In this document: piece after piece, positions 11,520 through 21,764 of the stretch | Numbering within the stretch: the first letter of the stretch is position 1 | How the letters are laid out: every line of letters starts with the position of its first letter | Source of the DNA: Notospermus geniculatus | Taxonomy: Eukaryota; Nemertea; Pilidiophora; Heteronemertea; Lineidae | Length of the DNA stretch: 64,000 nucleotides | Direction of reading: 5' to 3' | NCBI GenBank assembly: GCA_002633025.1 | Contig: NMRB01000680.1 | Span: forward strand, 49,046-113,045 | The notes under the pieces: generated by a model | The model's input: only the letters and a program-made list of their open reading frames with translations | Database searches by the model: none | What the model was told of the DNA's origin: nothing | Position numbers and translations under genes: made by a program

Positions 11520-12124
11520 NACGTTATAAATATGACCTGCGCTAAAGCGCAGGGTGATGAGGGTGCTTGGTGGCAAAGGTGTAAGCCTGGCGTCACCGTG
11601 CGGAGGAAATTGAAGTCCAAGGCAGCCATGTTGTTATCAACAAACCCACGTGACCGACCGTGGAACTATTTTCGCCGAATTTTGGCCTGCTAAGATATCC
11701 AACCTTATTTCCTGGATAAGTTGAGGCATATTATATATAAACTTACCGATATGTCACCCAATCTGCCAATTATTGATCAATAACGCAACGTTCTTGTGTG
11801 AACTATTTCGTTCATGCGCAGGGTGTGATGAGGCGACCGCATCCAAACCACCAGAAACGCATTGAAATCGTTGCGCCTTCAAGATGGCTGCCTTGGAATT
11901 GTGTCCGAGGGGAAATGCGAGCCGTCACGGAAATTGCCGAGCAGTTGCCTTCGGAAGTTCCGAATGAGCAAGTTACCGTCAGGTGCTGCGCTCTATTGGA
12001 GTGATAGAGTCTATTATTGTCCCCCGGAGCCCTCGGAGGGGGACTTGAAAATACCGACCGTCCGTGCGCCTCTAGTGCCGCTCGGCACTCGCCGCTCCGT
12101 GCTAATGTGCTGAAAATAAATGAG

Positions 12125-15100
12125 ATGGAAAGACGAGGTAACGAGGTAAGTGTTGTTCAGGCAAGTGGAATGGTTTGGGACAATCAGATTGATCTATAAG
12201 GTTGTCAGAGTGGTGCAATGGATATATCAGTGCTTGTCACATCTGAGGTTTTGGTTCAATCACCACACAGGCCTGCTTTTCAGGGGATGACACTCCTCCG
12301 TCACTGGAAACAAAAATGTGACAAAGGAAGCAAGCGCTAACAACTCTGATATTCTCAGAATGGGTGAAATAGGTCAAACACCAAAAATGTTTCTCCTTGT
12401 GATTCCAGCCGCTCAAAGTGTTCTATAGACTGAAGAAACACTATGAAGAAAGCTGTAAAAAACTGGTTGAAATAATTGACAAGTTCATCGAGCAGTTAGA
12501 AAAGGTGGCAGATGATGATCCGTTGGTTGGTGACCTTGAAAGGAGTATACCAGGATTCAAGTTTCCAAAGACACTGCTTGAACATAAAGAGAAACTTCTA
12601 AACCCGGAGTGTAAAATCTTAGTCACAGGTATCTATCTTTTTAAACTAATGTTAAGAGCACATAATGGCAAAAGATACCAGTAATTATCCAATTTAGTAC
12701 CAGTAGGTACCAGAAAAAATATTGTGTCTGACAAAGTGACGAATGAATTAATACCTTGCTAATCGAAAATGATGTGTCGTTTGACACTGACTATTTTTTG
12801 AAGGTGGTCCCTGCTTTCCTTTCAGGTGAACTTTGTGCTGGAAAAACCTCCGTTGTGAATACATTACTGGAGGAAAAGGTGCTTCCGGATAATTTCCTCA
12901 GTAACACATTGACGTTATGTGAACTGAAATATGGTAAACAGCGGGGTGCAAAGGTCTATCCATGGAAAGCGGAGAAACCTGTTATATATCTGGGAGAGTC
13001 GGATGAATTCTTCCAGAATCTCAAAGAAAGTGGAGAAATAGACTATGTCCCTGAGTGGGCTAGCAAAGTATCTGGCTCTGACGACAGCTGGGATAAAAGT
13101 GGCAGTGTTGATGGTGAAACACCAAATGACTCCATTACTAAGCAATTTGAGGTTGTCCAACCGGTTCAAACCGGACCAAAACCTATTATTACGAAGGTGG
13201 CACCGGAGGAATTCCTGGAGAAACTGGCGAATTATATTGAAGAGAAAGACAGCCAAGACCAGGACAATAAACGAGGCCGATATAAAAAAGTCGAGGTCTA
13301 CCTTCCAAATGATCTCTTGAAGGTAAAGAATTATGGTCATCTACATGAGAGCATTCAGTCTCTCCACATCAAAGTTTCATGCTAATCTGGTTTTACGTGC
13401 ATGTTTGGTCAGAGTGAGATGTAAAGAATGTGGAGAGTTAGCCAACTGTTATATCTTTGAATTTACTTCCAGGATGGCCTGACAATCATTGACAGTCCAG
13501 GTATTGGAGACAGTCCTCGTCTGACAGATATTGTGATCGAGAACCTTGTGACTGCATTTGGTTTCATGTATGTGATCAACAGCAACGCTCGAGGAGGAGT
13601 CCAGGAAGACAGGGTGGGTATCAACTGGGAGGACAGTACTATCAGAGAGAGAGAGAGAGATTGTTGTGGGGATACTGGAGACGACTTGCAACCATGAGTA
13701 CAAAAGAAGGGGACCTGATTTTGGGGACAACTTTCTGCAAACAATACAGGATATTCCTCTAAAAGAGTGCAGCACCTGACGGGACAGCGTCCAAGACGTC
13801 CCGCACGTCATTCATGATGTTTTGAGGCGAGACAAAAAAAAATCAGATTGTTTCACGACGTCATGATCGCTGAAACAACCGGATTTTTTTTCGAGTCACG
13901 TCATGCGTTCAGAAATGACGTGTGGGACGTCATGACGCTGTCCCGTCAGGTACTGCGCTCTTTTGGAGTGATAGAGTCTATTCGTCGTTTGACTGGTCTT
14001 GAACTTTCCCAAGTCAAATCTGATCCAGGAGTCTGTGAATAAAGGTGCTATTCCTCATGAGAGTTTCTTTCGTGCTAGTTGGCTCCAGTAGGCAATTCAA
14101 CATTGTTGCTAACCTTTCGACTTGAACGCTGAGACCAATGATGCAAATGACTCTCCAAAGTTCCCTACGGTTGGGTTGCCCATAGGGAACCAACTTAGAT
14201 GAGAAAACTCACAACGAGGAGTGTCTTGCTGTTTATCACTGATAAACAGTCAAAAATTTAAAGATAATGTATCGTGACTTCATTGTTTACATTCAATGTT
14301 TGTAAACATGGATGTTTACATTATGTTATTTTGGACTTTTGGGACATGCAACCTCCTAAATTGAATATTTTCGGTATCAAAAGAATTTGTAGAGGGCATA
14401 CCACCAACAAATTACATGTACTCATAAGACAAAGAAAAACTGGACACAAACAGACAAAATGTCAATAAACAATGATTTTCGTGGCCCGCGAAAACGCCCT
14501 TGATATATCTTTAACACACAATTCCAGTGATTATCATTAGTTACATGCTTCCTTCCAGCTTCAAGTTCTGCTGAAGAAAGTCCGTGCGCTGGAGTCCATT
14601 GACAACCAGAAACTGTTCAGTGAAGAGTCAGCAATATTTGTCTGTAATCAGTGGGATAAGGTAAGTGATAAATCCATGTTGTCAGCTTTGATGAACCCAT
14701 GTTGTCAGCTTTGATGAACCCATGGAGTGTACAAAACATGAACCTATGATTGTAAAAGTTTTAATGGGCGACTTAGTGTTGTTTAGAGCCCGCCTGTTAG
14801 TGGTCCTAGAAAAATGACAAAATTTGACATCACAGGTATAAGTCACGGCCTCCACGCCAATATGGATGACGTTGTGGCGCGCACTTCTTCTCTATGATGT
14901 CAAATTTCATGATCTTCTAGGACCGCTGACTGGTGGTGGCTTCTAACGGCCGGAAAGTCTCTCATTGTCTGCATCTTTTTGAGCCAATGACCTCTTTCCA
15001 GATACCAGTGACAGAACATCAACGTCTGCTCGAAGACACCGAGACAAAGTTGAAGAAATGCTGGCCTGGTCTTCAGTCGGATCAGATTATTCCATTCAGC

Positions 15101-17594
15101 GCAAAAGAATCATGGGAGGTCCATGATCAAGGGTACATGACGTTTGAATTCAAGAACCTCCTGGAAGGAATTGAGGATCTCATTCCTGTAGGACTCGAAA
15201 ATAAGATGTTTATGTCATTCAAGTAAGTTGAATCGTTTTGAACTGGATCAAGTACTGTAAACCGTGAAATTTTCGCGTGCGTTTTATTTTCACGGTCATG
15301 GGCTGAAACGCGAACTTAAACAGCGCGAAAATACCAACCCTTATGCATTTAATTATGAAGGTAAACGCCGACATTAGTCTTCGCGGTTTTCAAAAATGAT
15401 AAATTCGCCAACTTTTAGCGTCAGAAAAATTTCACGGTTTACAGTATGCGATGTCTGTGCAAACCACATTTAAACCAGTTGGAACAGGACTCCCAAAAAC
15501 CTACCATGTTACTGAAAGTTGCAACATTTCGCAGGAAGAACTGCCGCAAGGAACCACTGAGAACCTCACAGTTGACAAGTTCTAGAACTTTTCTTCCCCA
15601 GACAATTCTTCCATGTACTTTTCGTCCCCACCCGGACATTCCCCTCAACATTTTGTCTCTGAGGACATTTCCACCCTGGGACTTGTAAGAATTTACAGCT
15701 ATTCTTTCAGATTCTTAGCGGCCACACTCCAAAGGCTCCTCCGCCAGCTCGATGGCTACCTCAACCACCTCCACTCCACTGAGGAAGACAGGAAGAAGAA
15801 ATTTAACGAATTGCACAAGAGGTTGGAACAGCTGAAGAACTTATCAAACAGTCAGTTCAAAGAACTGAAGAAAGATGTTAATGAGAAGTTAAAGGACGCT
15901 CATACAAAAATCCGTGACCATTTGTTGCAAGAAATGACCATTCGCAGACTGTGTCAATGGTCAATGGATGAGGCGCCGGGGAGAGTGTACAACTTTGATG
16001 AGGTCTCCATGCATATTCAGAAGAAGATGACAGAGAGGATAACAGCTGAGATCAGCCGATGGGAAGAGGAGAATAAATTCTTTGAGAAGGTCCCTGATTC
16101 CATTAGCAACAAATTCCGCGGGTTCTTTGGTGAAGTTGAAAAGGAGATGCAGGATATACAAGCCAAGATCACCAATGTCAAGATAGAGGTGAAAAACACA
16201 GAAGCTTGGAAAAAGAGGGATAAGTTAGACCTGAGTCCTCTACTTATGTACGAAAAGCTTCACAATGCTGTGAAATCACCGGCGAAGGCTGTGGCGGCAT
16301 CATTTTTGTTACCCATCGTAGTCCCTATTGCCGTGGTTGCTGCCATTCCAGCCCTAATTGCCTTTGGTGCTATGGCTGCAAAAGGGATGTTAACGGACAA
16401 TCAGAAACAAACTTATTTGAGCGAATACTCAAACCCCAAAACTTGTCTCGCATGCCTAAGGCAACATTCTGGGAAGTTCCTTCAGTTCTACTGTCAGAGT
16501 AGGGAACACCTCTACAGTCAGCTGAAAGAGATGATGAAGCCTGCATATGATATTGTTGACGACCTTCAGAAATACATCCCTCAGATCATNGTTTGCTGTT
16601 TTTCTTCAATTGTTTGAACTTTTCCTCCTGGTAAGGGCAAATCACACAAGAGTCTCAGAGGATGAGAGGTGACTTCAGGATTTTGATGCCTAGAAGTGTT
16701 ATCTTAACCCAAGTCTCTTACTTTCAGGTTCAAACCTCTTAGGGAGAAGAACATTGCCAAATTCATTGGTCTCACTGTTGAAAATGCCACAGTTCTTTAC
16801 CACATCCTGGAACAACTGTCCGGAAATCTGCGATCACGTATGAGGTCCGAGTCCGTGGGGAGTAATCCGAAAACAGACGAGGAAAAGAATACATTCATTT
16901 CAGACATCGCGTGCCAAGTAGCGACTGGGTTGGAATACCTCCACAGTAAACATCTCGTCCACTTTGATTTGACGCTTGATACCGTTGCAGTAAGTTTTCT
17001 GATCTGGATATGTACTTTTTTGGATGAAAATTCTGAGGTAAAGATAATCTAGAAATCTTGAGCTATATGAACCCATCATCACATTTATCTTTCATATTTG
17101 TTTTGGATTTCCAGTACAAAATGGAGGGACACACAATGGTTGTTAAATTGACCAACATGAGCACGCCAAAGCAAGTCCACCTCGACCCCAATATGACAAG
17201 AGAAGAGCTGATGGTCTATCGGTACTTGCCGTGGGATGTCCTCGACGGGCAGATGTACACCAAAGAAAGTGATATGTATAGCTTCGGTCTCATGCTGTGG
17301 GAGATTGTCACCAACCAAAAAGCATTTAAAACAGAATTTGAAGACAAGCCAATCAATTCATTGGAAAGCCTAATGAGGCATCTTGAATATGGCCGTCCCA
17401 AAGTCACCAGCTCCTTGTCGATGGTCAATATGCCAATGTCTGACTTTGACGTGACGTGGGAATCAGTGATGTGCCTCCTGTGGGACAACAAACCAAGCGA
17501 TCGCATCACCGCTCAGAAATTCTTGCGCATCTTGAATGAGCCAAATGCTGCGACTGGGCTGCCCATCTATACAGATCATTTCAGTGCATCTTAA
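12125..17594 (+). CDS. Dynamin-type GTPase fused to a kinase-like domain (DSTYK-like)
   Basis: Exons seen: 12125-12145 (probable start, MERRGNE), 12409-12628, 12826-13322, 13473-13613, 14559-14660, 15002-15222, 15711 to at least 16589, 16728-16989 and 17115-17594 (TAA). All visible junctions keep phase. The N-terminal part is a large GTPase: P-loop GELCAGKTS at about residue 81, G3 motif DSPG in exon 13473-13613, and a G4-like NQWDK ending exon 14559-14660. A long helical, probably coiled-coil stretch follows, then a hydrophobic hairpin-like segment at about 16294-16385. The C-terminus is a protein-kinase fold (GLEYLHSKHLVHFDL, then ESDMYSFGLMLWEI). HRD-K-N is changed to HFDLTLDT and DFG to NMS, so catalysis is unlikely. 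A single N at 16590 breaks exon 7, and the kinase N-lobe with its glycine loop and lysine is not seen. The first exon is an inference from phase and splice sites. Confidence 0.8.
13761..13964. repeat. Foldback MITE in an intron of the GTPase-kinase gene
   Basis: The left end AAAAGAGTGCAGCACCTGAC pairs with the right end GTCAGGTACTGCGCTCTTTT. Arms of about 60 bp include ACGGGACAGCGTC. The 38-base segment just inside and beyond the right end is also found, with few changes, at 11979-12016, upstream of the same gene. Confidence 0.65.
14763..14960. repeat. Intronic MITE, same family as 40676-40871
   Basis: The central sequence GTGGTCCTAGAAAAATGAC ... ATATGGATGACGTTGTGG ... matches, at moderate identity and in the same order, the better-preserved copy in an intron of the HELZ2-like gene. 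The termini are diverged here. Confidence 0.5.
15255..15444. mobile_element. TA-flanked MITE in an intron of the GTPase-kinase gene
   Basis: The termini CTGTAAACCGTGAAATTTT and AAATTTCACGGTTTACAG are inverted copies, flanked by TA on both sides (15253-15254 and 15445-15446). The element is 190 bp and AT-rich, with no coding capacity. A TA target duplication fits Tc1/mariner-type or related transposition. Confidence 0.75.
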
Positions 17595-20500
17595 ACAGTC
17601 ACGTACATGTACACGTACACGTACATGTAGTTGTCATCTGTAGCTTTAAGCCGTGAAATGTTTGGAGAACGGCATTTTTTGTCGAAACCTAGGAATTTGG
17701 TTATCAGCCATGCAAACTTGTGAGGATGCCACAGTTCGTATTGGTATTTGTCAAAAAGTCACAACTGAGGCGAAAAGACCAATTTTGATTGAGAAATGAT
17801 GATGTCTCCTTGGCAGAGGTGTCTGCGAAAGGAGGTCCCTCTACAGGTCTTATTCAGATACTGAAGTGCCTTTAGGTGGATGAACTCATTGTACCTACAT
17901 CATATTGGAAAGTTGCTGTATTACTGCTTGTTCACAAGACTGTATAGTGTCCGAAGACTTTGGACTAGAAAAAGCTTGCATTCACATCAGATGAAGAGTA
18001 TGTCATGAAGAGGTGGAACCACAAAACCACTTTTGAACGTTATGTTATTGTTGACATGTACCGGTATGTCATTGAATCCTTATGTAATAGTGTCAGAGCC
18101 CCTACAAGCCTGGGCCATGGGGCTACTGGGAAATTCTCTTTACATAGTTCAGTCGGTAGTATTTGACTTCAGAGCGAGAGGTCCCAGCTGGGACCCTCAG
18201 CTTTTTCAACTGCTACACTTATAGAACTCTGTCATTGGTATGTAAATTATCAGTTATGGGATGAAACCACAATTCATAGGCAAATTGAATTCCCAACCTG
18301 CACTTTGTCAATGATTATTTTGTGAAGAAGATTGTGAACTGTTCAAATGTGGACTTGGAATGATGACCACCACGGTGCACGACTGGTGTCGTGATGGCAT
18401 TTTTACCTTTAAATGAATGATATGTTTATCTATTCATGACAATATCTCGTGATTTTCCAAATAGATTAAGTTAGTTATGATAGGCGTAGAAGTTGTAAAT
18501 TCATGTGATAAAATATTTCTGTTGAATGAATAGTATCAATATTTTGATCATTTTATGAATATATTGCTTTTTATACTGATGATTACCTCACTCGTCCTCT
18601 TCATTCTTCTGAACAGATGTATTTTATCATCAGTGCCATCCAAAGATAGTTCCCACACAAATCTCTACAATGGAAACCCTCTACAAAAGGACACCTTGGG
18701 ACTTGGCCAATGAAGTTCATCATTATTGAACTCGTAACAGTATAAAGGAATAACCAATTAAGGACTGAACTTAATGGAGAGGTGTTCTTCAGGCAGAAGT
18801 GTCTGCAAAGTGAGGTTCCACAATCTGCATTTTGATGCTTCATGGCCACACACCTCGGCGAATGCAACATTCTGAGTATAAAATGCGAAATGATTGGCAT
18901 GATAGTTGGTCGTGGGCAGCAATTTAGACAACAGGTTGTGGAGATTGATGTCCAGTCTATCTTCTTCCACAGCTTGAAAAATAAGTACCAGTAGAACAAT
19001 TTCTCTAATAAATCCTTATTTTATCATTAAATATACATCATGAATTATAACATGGGTAATGATGTTGACTATTTGTGGAAATACTTAACACACAACACAT
19101 GCCCCTCCTAAGCACTTGGATTTAAAATTACAAAATTATCTGCAGCATATTTCATCCAGTATGAACTGAACCAACAAAATAATTCTACCCGGTATATGAA
19201 AAGGAAATGTTCTTATACATTACGTGAGCCCCTCATTTCCTCCTGAATCTATTGTCTAATCCTGAATGCGTGTGCCGCTCAGTGCCAACTGATTCACCAT
19301 TAAAGCAAGAGTCCAATACAGATCACGATCAAATGAAGGTGAACTGGTTGTCAAATGCCACCTGTGACCAGTTACTCGAAACATCTACATGTACTTCTAG
19401 TGAAATCACCCAAGATTATTGCACCACACAGCATATCGCCCCCCCCCCCCAAATTAACAAACAATCCTTCTGCTATAAAACCCTCAGTGATTCAGCATAC
19501 ACCATAAACACCATGTGGATCAATGAGCATGTTGTCCACATGAACATTCTGAATGAATGACCACACCTGGGACAGGACATCTGTTCATGCAGGCAACATT
19601 TTACATCTGAATACACCAAACTGGTATCCGATGGCATCAACAGCTGGATTTTGATTATGCTGATAAAATAAGCAGACAACTCCGATTCATGGAATGTTGA
19701 GAGAGAAACATTGGAAATAAGACAAAATACATTGAAGAATCAAAATGTAGGTTCACACAATACAGCGTGGTGTGTTTTGAGAGATAGGTACAAAACAATG
19801 TACATTCCTGAACTGAACAGTCATTCATTAACAGTGCTTAATTGGCTAATCTTTTTGATCCACTGACTTGGTTAGATTATATAACATCAGAAAATTAGGT
19901 CACATCCTATACGGTAATTTGATCATGAACTATTCCTGCAATTATAGATGCTGGATAGTTGTAATAATTATTGGGTCATATAAATAAAGACTAGCAAATG
20001 CTTTTCCTTCAGATTTGTACAGCATTGCCTAGTGCATTTGTACATGTATTGCAAACTTCAAGTAAAAGCATTTACTGGTGTTTATTCATATGACCCATTA
20101 TCCAGTGTTAGTCATCACACACTCAGAAGAGTCACATTTTGAAGTGAATTGGTCCACATTAGAAGAATGAGATGGAGTTCCTTGGAATCGATATTTTGGT
20201 TGTTCATCTTGTGATGTCAGATTCAAAGTCCATATTGTCCTAAAAGTGAGAAATCACTGTTAAGAGAATTCCACAGAGTTCAGAATGCACATTTATTTCC
20301 TGTTTATCACAATGAGGCAAGTTATATCACGCTGGAGTTGTAATAATGTTGTCATCCTCTGCTCTCATTCCACTCATGTCATCTTCAGATGAAAGACTTC
20401 CTCTCATCACATCTCTCGTCTCCAGTTCCCAATGGTATCCAGACCATTATCTAAAGAATATTCCGTCTGATCTGCATGACCCCGACAGTCATGGAAATGG

Positions 20501-21213
20501 TATCCATTCAAACATCCGAACCACTTTTGTATCTTATCTCTTGTGGCATCACTGCCTCTTCAGTTACTGCACACATTTCCATGCCAAAGAATCCTGCATG
20601 TACAACAAAATTAAGTTATGAAGTTCACATGATGGTGATTGATTCGGTGTGATTTTATAGCTGACATATTTTCTACTTAGCAGATGTAAAAAGAAATCCC
20701 ATATCCTCACCTCCTCATTTGACATGCCCAAATCAATTGCATAGATTATCTGCTGGGTACTACATGGAGTAAATGTATACATTGTGTTCACTCATTCGTG
20801 TAAGTAGATCCAAGGACACCTGCCATGCCTGACTGCACACTGTCACTTCACCTTTCTGCTGGGCGTGGCTGTACATGTGTTCCGACACAATATCCACATC
20901 ATCACAGTCACCGAGTCGGGCTACCGTCGAGTACCAGAGTACCGGTACTCCATGTAGCATGCAGTACCACTCTCCTTTATCTCTGCAAATCGAAATGCTG
21001 GAGCCTGGATGGATTGGAAGAAGCTTTTGCAGTCAGGAGTCAGTCAACACCTCTGACCACCAGGATGCTCTTCAAAAGTCCGTTTTTAGCAGAAGGACGT
21101 TGAAGTAGAAAGCAGTGAATAAGGAAGAGGAAATGGGGAGTTCACTTTCATTTCAAGTCATGACAAGTTTTTTTCATAAAGATAAAGTTTGTCTTGTCTT
21201 ATTTTAGTCATTT
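17595..21213. other. 3' UTR of the GTPase-kinase gene and spacer; no further gene recognised
   Basis: The sequence following the TAA at 17594 is AT-rich and free of long conserved frames. A candidate poly(A) signal AATAAA lies at 19007-19012. The part nearer 21213 is probably 3' UTR of SMIM30, which runs on the minus strand. A minus-strand frame of 132 codons at 18601-18999 shows no recognisable domain. There is a C homopolymer at 19440-19450. Confidence 0.5.
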
Positions 21214-21390
21214 CTATTGCCCTGCTCGCCGTCGCGCGTAGCAACCTAGGCACGCACATATTCCTAGAATGCCTATAATCAGTCCTAGGATTAGTGCTAC
21301 TGCATCTCCTCCGTCGAACGCTGATACGACGGGAAAAAGAGCTAAAATTTGCAGGAAAAACAGGAACACGTACAGCTGGACGTCCGCCAT
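21214..21390 (-). CDS. SMIM30: Small integral membrane protein 30
   Basis: This is a complete intronless reading frame of 58 residues, about the size of vertebrate SMIM30. It has a hydrophobic signal-like N-terminus (MADVQLYVFLFFLQILALF), a processing-like VVSA site, the conserved GGDAVALILGLIIGILG membrane segment, then GICACLGCYARRR and a short basic tail. The family protein resides in the ER membrane; its role is incompletely understood. Two in-frame upstream ATGs (giving 9 or 6 extra residues) exist; I chose the third because it gives the family length and a clean signal sequence. The gene starts 374 bases from the SELENOK start on the opposite strand. Confidence 0.88.
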   Translation of the reverse strand: MADVQLYVFLFFLQILALFPVVSAFDGGDAVALILGLIIGILGICACLGCYARRRAGQ

Positions 21391-21764
21391 CTTGACGAGG
21401 AATAGCATGTGACACAAATCATGTGACCGAAGACCGCGATCTGGTCGTTTCGTTACACGGCTTTTTCGTTACACTACGGCCGTGTTCGGAAAGCTTCCNT
21501 AACGTGCTGCACGGTGGAACTGGATACCGGTTTACTCGGCGAGTCGCTCACTTCGGCCAGGCTCGAGGAAGCCTTGGCAGCCTTCCAAATACCTTACCGA
21601 ACGCTCTCCCGCTTCCCCGAGCCTCCCCGAGGAAGCTTTCCGAACACGCTATACGAATTAAGGCCGTGTAGTGTAACGAAACGACCGTACCGTATAACCA
21701 ACGGCTCACATGGAACTGACGACAGCAACAACGAAGGGCTGACGACGCAGAAAATACATGAAAT
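21391..21764. promoter_or_regulatory. Putative bidirectional promoter between SMIM30 and SELENOK
   Basis: The start codons of the divergent SMIM30 and SELENOK genes are 374 bases apart, so both 5' UTRs and promoters must lie here or overlap. Most of the interval is occupied by an inverted-repeat element (21443-21685) broken by a single N at 21499. No TATA box is evident. Confidence 0.5.
21443..21685. repeat. Foldback MITE inside the SMIM30/SELENOK promoter
   Basis: The ends GGTCGTTTCGTTACAC and GTGTAACGAAACGACC are exact inverted copies. A second matched pair is CGTGTTCGGAAAGCTTCC and GGAAGCTTTCCGAACACG. The N at 21499 lies near the left inner arm, so the loop length is uncertain. Confidence 0.65.

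Noticed and set aside
18601-18999. Minus-strand 132-codon frame as a gene
   Set aside because: No recognisable domain, Cys-rich but irregular, in AT-rich probable 3' UTR; no splice context.
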